This document shows, one piece after another, positions 1 to 10,540 of a DNA stretch of 64,000 nucleotides; position 1 is the stretch's first letter; each line of letters starts with the position of its first letter. Where the stretch lies: NCBI GenBank assembly GCA_004835665.1, contig RBKR01000019.1:1157272-1221271 (forward strand), written 5' to 3'. The DNA is from Phoma sp. XZ068 (lineage: Eukaryota; Ascomycota; Dothideomycetes; Pleosporales; Didymellaceae). A program made the position numbers and the translations under genes. The notes beneath the pieces are model-generated. The model did not search any database and was not told the origin of the DNA. It saw only the letters and a program-made list of their open reading frames with translations.

Positions 1-90
1 CGTGTGCAAAGAGTATATCTTTGTATTCATTTCGTACATAGGCATCTATCCTCTCAGGAAAAAGTTAAGTTAGCGCACATCTACCATGCG

Positions 91-915
91 AACGCGCGTA
101 TCCTAGCACCGTTTAATATTCTTCACGCTGTGAAGTTGTACTATTTATCTGTTTATCTCTTCAATTCATCCTTGGGGTGTTTTGCAATGTATTATGGGCT
201 CAGGCAGAGTGCTGCGGACACTATATTCACACACCGATTCATTACTTTGATATTGATCTACCAGGACAGGAGGTTGGTGTATTTGACTGTGCAATAAACT
301 ACCGCAAACGCGCGTTCAAGGCTAACACGGGCCTTTAATAAGCTGTCAAGAAATTGTGTGCATATCGTGTTAACATCTTATATCTATTCTTGGGGTATTC
401 TGCGCAGTATTATGGGCCTAAGGATGGAGGTGGCGGTAGTGCATTTATTCTCGCACTAGGTTAGTACTTGGACATTGCACGCGAGGATAAGAAGGTAGGG
501 CGACTTTTGCACCAGTCCAGTGCTTACTGTATATAATTGTACCCACACCACAAGAGTCAGTGCAAACCAAGTCTCGCGAACGCGCGTCTGAGGCTCATGC
601 CGTTTTTGATGTTGACTGACGCTAGTCCGTAGGTACTCCTTTTTATCAACTGAATACTTTAGCAATAGCATAACTTGCAAACCTCATTCTACAATGCAAT
701 AGCGCTTGAATTTATTGCGACCCTTAGACATATAAACACAAGCTTAAATACTATATTATAGGTTTGGTTTCATTGTTCCGTTTGGGCGGAGGTGTTCTGT
801 ATGCTGAGTAAGATAATGCTCTCCAGGTTCGACAAGACCGAGCTCCTTCGTCGAAAGACAAGTGTACAAGTCTCGCGAACGCGCGTTCGAGGCTCACACC
901 GTTTCTGACATTGAC
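91..915. repeat. Diverged tandem repeat with an AACGCGCGT core
   Basis: The core AACGCGCGT occurs four times, at 91-99, 307-315, 579-587 and 878-886, so units are about 216-298 bp. The last two copies share a longer context, CAAGTCTCGCGAACGCGCG, then a GAGGCTCA-like stretch and a GTTTCTGACATTGACTGA-like stretch. Around 170-210 and 385-425 a second motif recurs (TTGGGGT...GTATTATGGGC), also 216 bp apart. The units are strongly diverged. I see no convincing gene in 1-1379; the open frames there lack ATG starts or protein-like composition. Confidence 0.55.
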
Positions 916-1379
916 TGAAGTTGTACGTCGTGTTCGTCTTCCGATCGATCTAATTAACGCTTCGGCTGCGCCTCCTCACCGCGTAACATTCCTCGGCAAC
1001 CTTAACCCAACGACCAACCACCAGCCCCTGACGCGCCCTGGCGTGCCGGCGAGCCAGCCGGCAAGGCATTCTCCACCCGTGCGTGCGGTGGTGCGGCACA
1101 CGTTTGAACTTGATCAGCCACATCCTGGTCCATCGTCATTTGCGCAGCCGTCATTTACTTGGGAGGGACCCATGCCGAGTGTCGCTCGTTTCTGGGTTGC
1201 TGTTCTCAGGGAGATTGAGTGGCGTGAGGTTTGAACGTTCACTACACTCGAAGTACGGTACAGCACTCTCGACTACCTACTGCGCTGCACCCTGAACTGC
1301 TGCAGGGGCCGACGACACCGCTGGCTGGACAACATACGCACGACGACACGAATTGAGAGGCCGGAGGGTAGTCTGCACC

Positions 1380-2733
1380 ATGCAGCCCGGCTTCACCCTC
1401 GCGCCTCGCGACCCGTTCGCGGACGCAAAGCAGACGCTCTCATCATGGGACAACTGCATGGCGAAGAACTACTGCAAGTCAGTGAACACCTGCCCTGTTC
1501 TTCCCCCACCTACTCACGCCGCATAGATGGCCAGTCATCGTCGCCATCATCCTGGGCGGACTCATCGCCTTCAGCGTCATCTTCTGCATTGCGCGCTGCA
1601 TCTGCTGCGGTGCTGAATGCGCCATCTGCTGCTGCAAGTGCTGCACATGCTGCTGTGGGAGCAGCGGCTCTGGACACAAGCGGATGAAGAGCGAGAACCA
1701 AGGCTACCCACCACAGCCGTATCCCCAGCAGCCATACCCTCAACAGCCGTACGCCTCGCCCAACCCGTACGCTGAGGCACGCTCTTTTGCACCGCCGCCG
1801 CCGCCCCCGCAGATCAACACCCAGTACGAGTCGCATGCCACGCCGACACTGGCGCGGCAGGCGACCAACCCCAATTTCAACCCCCAGACTAACCCGAAAT
1901 TCACCCGGCCTGCATCGCCCGAGCAGCCGCAGTTTGCGACGTTTGACGCCCACAGCAAGCCGGCGAACGAGGATGCGCTGCCTGCGATGCCCAGCTGGAA
2001 CAATGCGCGAAGCGTGCAGGTGGAAGTTGAGGAGGAAGCCGTGCCAGAAAAGCGGGGCGATGTCGAGATGGACAGGCTGAACTACAATGGTAGTGTGCCC
2101 AACACATCGACTGCTGGTGTCGCCGGTGGCATAGGAGCAGGAGCTGTGGGAGCAGGAATGCGGGGATCGCCTGGTCCTGGGAGGAGCCCGGTGTCGCCCA
2201 TGCACGGCACCGATGGCTACGGTTTCCCAGCGGGGTATCAAAACCAGTATGATCGCAGAGGCTCGCCAGCACAGCACCAAAACACATCGCCATCTTACGG
2301 CGCGAACGAAAACAACCGCGGCCCCTCACCCGCGCAGTCATACAGCCAGTACAGCCAGGCCTCGGACCCCTACGCCCGCCGCTCCCCGCAGCCAAACCCC
2401 TACACCAATGTCGCGCAGAACCCGCCCTCTGAGCGCTACGCCTCCCCCGCCCCACCAAGCTACCACACAACTGCGCAGCCAAACCCGTACGCCTACGCCC
2501 CTGCCCCGGTGCAGCCGTACGACCAGCCGCGCAGCAACACGCCCGGCTACGCAACCAGCGGGAACGCAAATGCAGGGTATGATCCTATGCCTGATCGCAG
2601 TCAGACGGCCACACCCAGTGCGTATCCGGGGCAGCAGACGTATCAGGCTTTCCAACCGCAGGCCCAGCCGCAGGCGCAGATGTACTCGGGCGTGGCGAGG
2701 AAGCCTGTTGAGGGGAGTCTGAGGGATGTTTAG
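1380..2733 (+). CDS. Cys-rich single-pass membrane protein with Pro/Gln/Tyr-rich tail (fungal family, function unknown)
   Basis: Two exons, 1380-1477 and 1527-2733, are joined across a 49-bp GTCAGT...ATAG intron and give 434 aa. The splice joins residues reading NYCK-WPVIVAIILGG, which restores one hydrophobic segment (about residues 34-52). Thirteen cysteines follow within about 25 residues (53-77), a likely palmitoylated juxtamembrane cluster. The remainder is low complexity: PQQPY repeats, a polyproline run and many SPxP/NPY segments, probably cytoplasmic and disordered. I recognise the layout (short N-terminus ending CMAKNYCKWP, one membrane span, CC clusters, PY-rich tail) as a conserved fungal membrane protein type, but know no established function. 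PY-like motifs could bind WW-domain ubiquitin ligases (inference). The start is the first ATG preceding the splice; the codons look normal and there is no damage. Confidence 0.75.
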
Positions 2734-3187
2734 TTGAGGTTCTGTTTTTGTGGTTTGGTGCATAGCGTGGTGTTTGGTGTTTGGTGTTGACGAATGAAAT
2801 CTATGGCGGGGCTTTCGCCTTCTTCATGTTCTCATTTTGGATCCTTGGTGTGATGTAGAGTGGTGTGGTGTGCTTACGTTGCAATGTGATTGTGATTGTG
2901 AGTTGCTCAATGTTTTATGTATTCTTACGTTCGTCCATGATAATGATATATTCTTGGTCTTGCCTTCTGAATATGGGAACTCCGCATATGATAGGTCGAA
3001 AACGAGCAGGCGCGGCATTTTAGAAGCGATCCTTCCTCGCAGCGAGCGGTTGTGATTTCGTCACCACGCACTTTACTCAGCCTAGTAAGAGTATCTGTTA
3101 TCCACCAGTCTTCTCTCACATTCGCTATCACATTCAACTGAACTCAGTGAAGCTAGCCACAACGTACCACCTTCTCTCGCATCCGCC
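2734..3187. other. Intergenic, no gene seen
   Basis: Holds the 3' region of the upstream gene (TG-rich) and the promoter of the next gene. A CT-rich leader with CACATTCGCTATCACATTC precedes the ATG at 3188. No open frame here is convincing. Confidence 0.5.
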
Positions 3188-4093
3188 ATGGGTGACAACA
3201 TTGTCCCAGGCTCGTCGCCGTACGCGAATGACCCCACTGCAAGTACCATTATCGACCAAACCGCCACCGACCGTGAAGCACAAGTAAACCGCATCAAAGA
3301 CCGCCGCCGATACCTCTACCGCTTCGAACGACGTTACGAGACCCGCGACACATGGTCCTTCAAACCTGAAGCAAACGGCGACATCATCCGCGATATCCTC
3401 CTCGTCCACCGGCACAAACGGCCCCTCGATGGAAAACAAACAACAAATTCAAACAGGTTCCGGGGTATCGTGCAGCACGTGTATGGTGTGACCAATCTTC
3501 TCACGGGCGGAGATTATCCGATGCTTCTAGCGCCGAAAGAGTGAGTCTGAAAGAGTGTGCTGGAGGGCAGTGTTGTGCTGATGTCGCGCAGTGAGGAGCA
3601 TAAAGAGATTATCGACTTCCATGACTGGTTTTACGAGTGTTACATTAACCCAACGAACTTTATGAACGGTACGGAGTTCGAAAAGGTGCTGAATGGATTC
3701 ACGACTCGATACAAGGCACGCGAAGCTTTTAGAGTGGAAAAAGGTATACCAGGTGCCAGCACGACGTTGTTGCAGAGCGAGGATATGATTGCGATCCTGA
3801 ATGCTCGTGGTACAGTACTCCTCAACTCAGTGTTTGCGGGACTTTCAGAGCAGGTCGAGGTTGTCAAGCTCGCGACGCTTGCCCTCGATCTGTACCATGG
3901 CCGTGTGCCGGACCTGGGGCCGGATCTGGGGACTTGGTATCTTCCGCTGATCAGGGATGATGTGGGGTCGTGCTTGCTCTCTGCTATTTCCAAGTTTCCT
4001 CCCGGACGTCTGAGTGACTTCCAAGACCAGCATATTGACGTCGTCAAAGCGGACATGCGTGCCTGGCGAAAAGACTGCAACTGGGCGACATAG
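3188..4093 (+). CDS. Unknown protein with an in-frame TAG; reading frame continues to 4374
   Basis: Exon 1 is 3188-3540 and exon 2 starts at 3592 after a 51-bp GTGAGT...GCAG intron; the splice gives APKDEEHKEI. The conceptual protein is 284 aa and ends at TAG 4091-4093. The same frame then continues without interruption through about 93 more protein-like codons (AEPSELTEEKQAEFF..., ...GGPYYIDYPEGP) to a TGA at 4372-4374. Either the TAG is a nonsense mutation (a CAG codon would need one C-to-T change) or a weak 51-bp intron (GTCAAA...CATAG) removes it. Further coding-like stretches at 4453-4636 and 4637-4831 could be later exons after a GTGGGT donor near 4364. Visible features are a basic RRRYLYRFERRYETRDTW segment and a helical C-terminal half. 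I do not recognise the family. Confidence 0.55.
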
Positions 4094-5043
4094 GCTGAGC
4101 CTTCGGAACTAACTGAGGAGAAGCAAGCGGAATTCTTTATGCAAGTGGAGAGTCAGAGGAGCGTATGCATTGATCACCTTGCGCGTATCCATGACCACAG
4201 CGTTGCGATAGTGCAGCAGGTGGGAGTGCCTATTCGAAGGTCCGAGTTCAACCGAGACGCACAGTACATGGGTGGTCCGTACTACATTGACTATCCTGAA
4301 GGACCAGTGTTGGATGGTGAAGAGTTATTTTGTCGGTGGTTGGCGAAGAATCCGGAGGAAAGGTGGGTTTGAGCATGTCTATGGTTACAGAGGAGCTTGT
4401 GAGTGTGATGGAAGCACAACGCAGTTGATGTGCGAGTAGTCAACACTACTTAGGTATGTGTCCACAATAACACCCATTATCCAAATCCCAAGAAGAGATG
4501 ATCACAGCACTTGGCGAATGTTAGCTACGTTTCATCCGATATGCACTCCAGACATCCCATCACGGTTCCCGTGCCCAGTCCCACATTCACCCCAAGCCCC
4601 TTGGCACAATCAAGCTCCGCCCCGCTCTATAGGTAATTGAAGCTTCCCATCCCAATGCCTAGACGGCAGTTCCTACTAAACACCTCGATCCGCTGCGACG
4701 TTACTGATCCGAAGTCCCGGCTTGCCGAAAACGGGAACTTTAACGCAGATCTTCCCCAGATTTCCCGCGCCCAACGGGACGGCGCAGATCGCATCTACAA
4801 GCATGACGGTGTGGCGTTTGTGTACAAGTAGGCTATTCGGGAATAAGTGTATGTCATGCTAGGGAAAGATTGAAATGTATTCGTCGCGCTGTCGTTTTCG
4901 TGCTGTAATTGCCATGCAAAGGACTGCGTTTATGAGTATTCGATTGCTGCACCTCAGTTCTCTACGACTCTGAGATCACAGGATATACGGCACTGCGCTC
5001 ACGGATTCACATCTCTGCTCACAGGTTCTCGTCTTCGCTCACC
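4094..5043. other. Probable 3' exons of the preceding gene, then promoter
   Basis: 4094-4374 continues the upstream frame after its TAG. 4453-4636 (a stretch reading ITPIIQIPRRDDHSTWRM) and 4637-4831 (RCDVTDPKSRLAENGNF...) look coding but have no clear starts; they may be downstream exons or relics. 4832-5043 is the promoter and leader of the MFS gene, with a CT-rich stretch just before its ATG. Confidence 0.35.
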
Positions 5044-6722
5044 ATGGCGACCGCACACGAAGACCGCAAGCCTTCCCTCACAGACAAAGACGATGTCGCA
5101 CACATCGAGAGAGCGACGGCCTCACCCCCCTCATCCGGTGAGATCATCGAAGATCCGGTCCTCGAAGCTCGTCTAAATCGTAAATTCGACACTCACATTC
5201 TGCCCTGGTTATTCGGCATTTGGTACGTCTTAATTCCGCATCGTCAACTTTCCGATGACCATATTCGCTCCATCGCACACAACTAACGCTCCAGGCTCTT
5301 CTCCTTCATCGACCGCTCCAACATCGGCAACGCCAACATTGCTGGCCTCTCTACCGAACTCGCCCTCCATGGCACACAGTACAACATTGCTCTCCTCATC
5401 TTCTACATCCCGTACATCATCGCCGACGTGCCTTCCAATTGGCTTGTCAAGCGCTTCCGCGCTGGCGTCTACCTACCCACGCTCATATCGCTGTGGGGCT
5501 TGGTATGCACGTTCATGGGCTTCACCAAGTCGTTCGGCGGGCTGGTGGTTTGCAGGGCGCTGCTGGGACTGTTTGAGGGAGGGATCCTCGGGGGTGTGAT
5601 TATTTACCTTGCGTTTTTTTATAGGAGGGGGCAGATGTTGCTCCGGAGCGGGTTATTCTACTGTGCGGCGCCGTTGAGCGGGGCGTTTGGCGGGTTGTTG
5701 GCGAGCGGGCTGAGTAGGATTGAGGTTGGGGAGTATCGGCGGTGGCCATGGATTTTCTTCAGTAAGTTGAACGTGATCTTTTGGTATGGTTCGGACGATG
5801 CTGGATGAGTGCTGACGAGATGTAGTTGAGGGTGCGGTGACGGTTGTGTTTGGCGTTACGTGTTTCTTCTTCATGCCAGATACACCAGCCACGGCGCGCT
5901 TTCTCAGCGATGAAGAGAAGGACTGGGCGCTCAGACGCATGAAGCTTGATGCTCACGGCGCCACGAATGTTGACGTCGACGAGGAGAAATTCGACTGGTA
6001 CTGGGTGAAGATGGCGCTCAAGGCACCGCAAACGTATTTCAACGGCTTCATCTGGTTCTTCCTGCTTGTCAGTTGCCTCAGTCTGAAATTCACATGTCAG
6101 TATGCTAATGTTAGCATAGATCCCTCTCTACAGCTTCTCACTGTTCTTGCCTTCGATCGTCGCAGGGATGGGCTACCACTCCACAACTGCCCAGCTGCTC
6201 ACGGTCCCACCGAACATGGCCGCATTCTTCACCGTGCTCGCCTGCGCCTATTACTCCGACCGCTTACGCACCCGTGGCGCGTTCATCGCAGCCGGCACCA
6301 TCGTCGGCGCGGTCGGATACATCATGCTTGTCGCCGCCCAGAACAACGCGACCAGGTACGCCGGCACGTTCCTTGTTGCCATTGGTGTTTTCCAAGGCAG
6401 TCCGATGGTCATTGGCTGGACGAGTAATAATCTTGCGCCGCATTATGTGCGGGCTACGGGCGTAGGTGTGGTCATTAGTATTGCGAATTGCTCCGCGTTT
6501 ATTGGCACGTTCATTTACCTGCAGAAGGACGCGCCGCATTATACCTTGGGACACTCGGTCTGCTTGGGTGCGATGGTGATCTGCTTCGCGTTAACACTGG
6601 CGCAGATGGCGTACTTGAGGTGGGAGAATCGGAAGAGGGAGAGGGGCGAGAGAGATGGGAGGGTGGATTCGGACGCGTGGAGGTTGGGGCATAGACATCC
6701 CGAGTTTAGGTATACTTTGTAG
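5044..6722 (+). CDS. MFS transporter, Dal5/allantoate permease (anion:cation symporter) family
   Basis: Four exons give 496 aa: 5044-5222, 5295-5761, 5826-6067 and 6120-6722. All introns are GT...AG. The last one uses GTCAGT at 6068 and a TGCTAATG branch site shortly before CATAG at 6115-6119, which restores a frame reading IPLYSFSLFLPSI. The family signature DRSNIGNANIAGL follows the first membrane segment, and the acidic cytosolic N-terminus, the central loop with FLSDEEKDWALRR and about 12 hydrophobic segments all fit. Fungal Dal5-type carriers import allantoate, ureidosuccinate, nicotinate, pantothenate or similar organic anions at the plasma membrane by proton symport; the substrate cannot be read from sequence. 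The gene is intact and has no linked partner enzyme, so the role is inferred from family only. Confidence 0.85.
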
Positions 6723-7182
6723 CGTATTATCGGAGATAATTGGGTAATAAAGAAGGGCCGTTGATTCTGAAGTCAATGGAAATAAAATTTAACCAAAACC
6801 CTGGAGGTCTTGCAGTGTGTTGCGTGTTACGTGGGTGCTATAACTTTGTCGTCGTCATTGTCCGCGCAAGTGGATTCTTGCTTTAGTTGAGTTCTGGCAC
6901 AGCACCATCAGCGTTGAGATGTTTTTGGTGATGCCTGAAGTTTTGTAGCCTCTATCTTTCGAGAGGCGAGAGGCGTGAGACGTGTTTGATGTATGCGATC
7001 GAATATAGTCGGACTTGGTAAGGTGCGGACAAATAAATAGATCGCACGACGTCACAACCCAAAGCAGAACGAGCCTCGGCCCAACGCGAAAGCCCGTCAA
7101 CGCGCCGAAAGATCACCAAGTAAACACGCCGAAACACACAACGCTCGAAGCTAGTCATCCGGCTCGACCGGCATTCTGAACG
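6723..7182. other. Intergenic, no gene seen
   Basis: Terminator side of the MFS gene followed by the promoter of the dehydrogenase. Contains several GAGGCG/GAGACG repeats near 6960-6985 but no supported gene. Confidence 0.5.
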
Positions 7183-8324
7183 ATGTCGAGTGCGTCCTCG
7201 ACCTCACAGAATTGGCAAACGTTTTTGTTTGTCATACTGCACAAAGCACGCCCGCTCCTTGAATTCATACAGACCGTCCTACTTCTTGGATCCGGCTTTA
7301 TACTTCCTGAGCTTGTAGACGCAGTTAGAAGTATCGGTATGGGTGTCGATTTCAATCCAACGAAGGACATTGGGAGCCTGGAGGGCAAGGTCATCCTCGT
7401 AACAGGAGGTACTCTCACTCTTTCAATCTACGTACAGCTCGAAACTGACGCCTTCCAGGCAACGCCGGCCTGGGCAAGCAAACCATAACCTACCTCGCTG
7501 CCCACAATCCCGCACGGATCTACCTCGCCGCGCGTACCGCCTCAAAGGCCTCGACCGCCATCGCGGACATCAAGTCGGCCGTGCCCAATGCCTGCGAAGT
7601 CGTTCATCTCCCTCTGGACCTCACGTCCTTCGCCTCCATTGCCGATGCAGCGACGATATTCCATCGCTCCGAAGCCCGCCTTGACATCCTGATCAACAAT
7701 GCAGGCATAATGGCATGTCCCTACAGCACCACAAAGGAAGGTTACGAGGTGCAGTTTGGAACAAACCACATGGGACATGCCCTACTTACCAAGCTGCTCC
7801 TCCCCACTCTACTCAAGACCGCTGAACTACCGGACGGTGAGCCGAGAGTCGTCACATTAAGCAGTGCTGGCCACGCGGTTGGCATACCTGGCGGCTTGAT
7901 ATTCGACCAGCAGAAGCTGGAGCAGCAGGGCACGTGGAAGCGCTACGGGCAGTCGAAGCTCTGCAACCTGCTCTTTGCGCGCGAACTAGCAGAGCGATAC
8001 CCACAAATCACATCCGTGTCTCTTCACCCTGGTGTCATCTTCACCGATCTGTTCCAATCACTTCGCGTCAATGTTTTCATGAAGGCCGGATTGTGGTTCT
8101 ACGGGCTGTTCTCTTGGCTCATTCCGGGTCATTTCAAGGACGCGAAGGGCGGCGCGCTGAATCAGACGTGGGCTGCAACGGTAAAGAAGGGGGAGCTAGT
8201 CAATGGCGCGTATTATAAGCCCGTGGGTGTCGAGAGTGAGGGCAGCAAGGCAAGTAGGGATAGTGGGCTGCAGAAGAAGCTTTGGGAGTATACGGAAGCG
8301 GAGTTAGGAAGACACGGGTTCTAG
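7183..8324 (+). CDS. Short-chain dehydrogenase/reductase, retinol-dehydrogenase-like
   Basis: Exons 7183-7408 and 7459-8324 (50-bp GTACTC...TTCCAG intron) give 363 aa. The splice falls inside the cofactor loop and completes T74-G-G-N-A-G-L-G81, the classical SDR Rossmann motif. NNAG lies at 155-158 and the catalytic Y238-x3-K242 (YGQSK) follows a VTLSSAGH serine segment. The N-terminal ~65 residues contain a hydrophobic segment (about 27-45), so membrane association at ER or lipid droplets is plausible. Overall it resembles the RDH11-14/WWOX-type NAD(P)-dependent reductases of fungi. These act on lipophilic aldehydes, ketones or alcohols; the actual substrate is unknown. Frame and active site are intact. 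Confidence 0.88.
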
Positions 8325-9550
8325 GGAGTGAAGTGTAGGAGATGTAGGAAGGCGTTGGAGGCCATGAACGAAGCAGTCCAAAGCCGCGATATTATGCGCG
8401 GGAGCCTTTGCGACTCTGAAAACCCGGTCTCAGCTTGACTGGATTCCCATACGGTCACTTACATGGAATGGCTCGTAGGTGGTCAGCACGGAAACGGGTA
8501 GCACACGGAAGGCACGTGCCGGAAGAGCAGACAGGCGGAGGATTTAACGGAAAGACGGGAAGAGCAGCATGGAAACCGCAATCTCGACTGCGCTGTGGTC
8601 GCACACAGCGGTTAATCTCCAAAGCTTTGCGCTAAGCACGTGGAGGTGGATTTTCGGCAGTTGTGTTTGACTATTAACTATAGCACATCCGAGAAACCTG
8701 CAAACCAGTGAGGCTGCATAGCAACTGACGGTACAAGCGAACCGCTGATTGCTGGGATTTCGTACATTTGGCGAGATATTGAATTAAGCTTCATCCTGAT
8801 AACTGATAATAGCACTGAGCACGACCATCACTTCACTTGGTGAGTTCACATCGTCGGTGCGCATACTACATGTTCAGCCACTTAGTACATGCACCCACAT
8901 GCGATCACAATTCGTCGAATTCCAAACACTAGGCGTGTCACATCGGCGAAACACCGAACATAGTTCGGCGGGAATGCCATAGTGAAGGCGACTTCATATT
9001 ATGCTTAATTAAACGGCTGTCAATGCGCCACCGATGCAAGGAAATATGTTCATCCGCCACCTCTACCAGGTCCGTGATTGCGAACATCCTAAGCAAGAAC
9101 AAGCTATGGTCTGAAGTACTGACAGCTTCTAGATCAAATTGGCGCTGCATCCCCCACAATCCTGTTAAATAATCCCCGTAACGGGTGTAGACGAGATTAA
9201 ATATACGACTTTGGCGTTCAGTATCACCTAGGCTGCCTGTTTGATCAATTGTCTTCCACCCTTCATAGACGGCTGGAGGCAATCGCAGCCCCTTTTGCTG
9301 TTTGTTTCCCCGCTTTGGCCTGTGCGGGATGTTTCAAGGTCGGCAAACATGGGTACCGCTGCTTTATGTCCACTTCTACCGGTGGGAACAGCTTAATTCT
9401 ACCTAACGAGAGACAAGATCAGAGATTGAGGTGTCACAGCTTCGAGATGAAGGTTGAGAGAGTATATAGTCGTCTGTCGCGACGGACCGATGATATTGAA
9501 ACAACCAATTCCGCACACTTCCACAGTACTTTGCAAGCTACCAGCCTATC
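8325..9550. other. Intergenic; one protein-like minus-strand frame without ATG
   Basis: About 1.2 kb without a supported gene. On the minus strand 9282-8938 reads as a protein-like frame (AVYEGWKTIDQTGSLGDTE..., RWRIDSRLIKHNMKSPS) but starts at TTG; the nearby ATG at about 9346 lies in another frame. It may be a relic exon. The 3' part is the promoter of the GH62 gene, including a CCCCGC (GCGGGG on minus, a SYGGRG-type CreA site) at 9308-9313. Confidence 0.4.
9463..9468 (+). promoter_or_regulatory. TATA box of the GH62 gene
   Basis: TATATA lies 83 bp upstream of the ATG at 9551, followed by a CA-rich leader, a spacing usual for highly expressed secreted-enzyme genes in ascomycetes. Confidence 0.5.
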
Positions 9551-10540
9551 ATGCATCTGTCCAGCGTTCTATCGACCAGCATTGTGCTGTTAGCCTCCGT
9601 TGCGCCTAGTCAAGCGCAGAGTTGCAACCTCCCTTCGGCCTACCGTTGGTCATCGACTGGACCATTGGCCACTCCCAAGAGCGGCTGGGCCTCGTTGAAG
9701 GATTTCTCAACTGTCCAGTACAACGGCAAGAAGCTTGTATACGGCTCAACAGCCAGCACTGGCGGAAAGTATGGCTCTATGAACTTTGGCCTCGTCAACA
9801 ACTGGTCCGATCTTGGCTCTGCTAGCCAAAACGCAATGTCCTCTTTCAACGCCGTTGCGCCCACGCTTTTCTACTTCGCTCCCAAGAAGGTCTGGGTTCT
9901 TGCGTACCAGTGGGGCCCTACCACATTCACCTACCGTACGTCGACCGACCCGTCCAACGCCAACGGCTGGGGAGCGGCACAGCCTCTGTTCTCCGGAAAG
10001 ATCACCGGATCAGACACCGGCGCCATCGACCAAACCGTCATCGGAGATGCCAACAACATGTACCTCTTCTTCGCTGGCGACAACGGCAAGATCTACCGCG
10101 CCGGCATGCCAATCGGCAACTTCCCTGGCGACTTTGGAACCGCAAGCACTGTCGTTATGACTGACAGCCGCAACAACCTCTTTGAGGCTGTGCAGGTGTA
10201 CACACTTGCCAACCAGTCCAGCCCCAAGTACCTCATGCTTGTTGAAGCCATTGGTGCCAACGGAAGGTACTTCCGCAGCTTTACCGCGACTAAGCTGGAC
10301 GGCACCTGGACTCCCCAGGCTACTGCCGAGAACAGCCCATTTGCCGGCAAGGCGAACAGTGGCGCCACGTGGACCAACGACATCAGCCACGGAGATTTGT
10401 ACAGGACGAACCCTGATCAGACATTCACCGTTGACCCGTGCAACCTGCAGTTGTTGTACCAGGGCCGTGACCCTAAGAATGTCCCGAGCGACTACAACCT
10501 GTTGCCTTACCGCCCTGGTGTCCTGACACTGCAGCGATAG
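9551..10540 (+). CDS. Secreted GH62 alpha-L-arabinofuranosidase
   Basis: Single exon, 329 aa. A signal peptide (residues 1 to about 22, ending SQAQ) precedes the mature start at CNLPSAYRW. The rest matches a one-domain GH62 five-bladed propeller: GWASLKDFS (D51, expected catalytic base), GAIDQTVIGD (D160, pKa-modulating Asp) and FEAVQVY (E212, expected acid). Late motifs WTNDISHGDLYR, LLYQGRDP and YNLLPYRPGVLTL also fit. There is no carbohydrate-binding module. GH62 enzymes remove arabinose side chains from arabinoxylan and arabinan, so the product acts outside the cell in plant cell-wall breakdown. A TATA box and one SYGGRG site lie upstream; I saw no XlnR GGCTAAA site. The gene is intact, with GC-rich codons unlike the decayed genes that follow. 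Confidence 0.93.
   Translation: MHLSSVLSTSIVLLASVAPSQAQSCNLPSAYRWSSTGPLATPKSGWASLKDFSTVQYNGKKLVYGSTASTGGKYGSMNFGLVNNWSDLGSASQNAMSSFNAVAPTLFYFAPKKVWVLAYQWGPTTFTYRTSTDPSNANGWGAAQPLFSGKITGSDTGAIDQTVIGDANNMYLFFAGDNGKIYRAGMPIGNFPGDFGTASTVVMTDSRNNLFEAVQVYTLANQSSPKYLMLVEAIGANGRYFRSFTATKLDGTWTPQATAENSPFAGKANSGATWTNDISHGDLYRTNPDQTFTVDPCNLQLLYQGRDPKNVPSDYNLLPYRPGVLTLQR

Noticed and set aside
4..297. Open frame at the left edge
   Set aside because: Starts at GTG, AT-leaning, no family resemblance.
1510..2763. Antisense and alternate frames across the PQ/PY-rich gene
   Set aside because: Low-complexity GC-rich coding produces open shadows; splicing and the membrane-Cys architecture fix the true frame.
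5762..6119. Alternative donor at about 6097 for the third MFS intron
   Set aside because: It leaves the downstream exon in the wrong frame; GTCAGT at 6068 with the TGCTAATG branch site restores LYSFSLFLPS.
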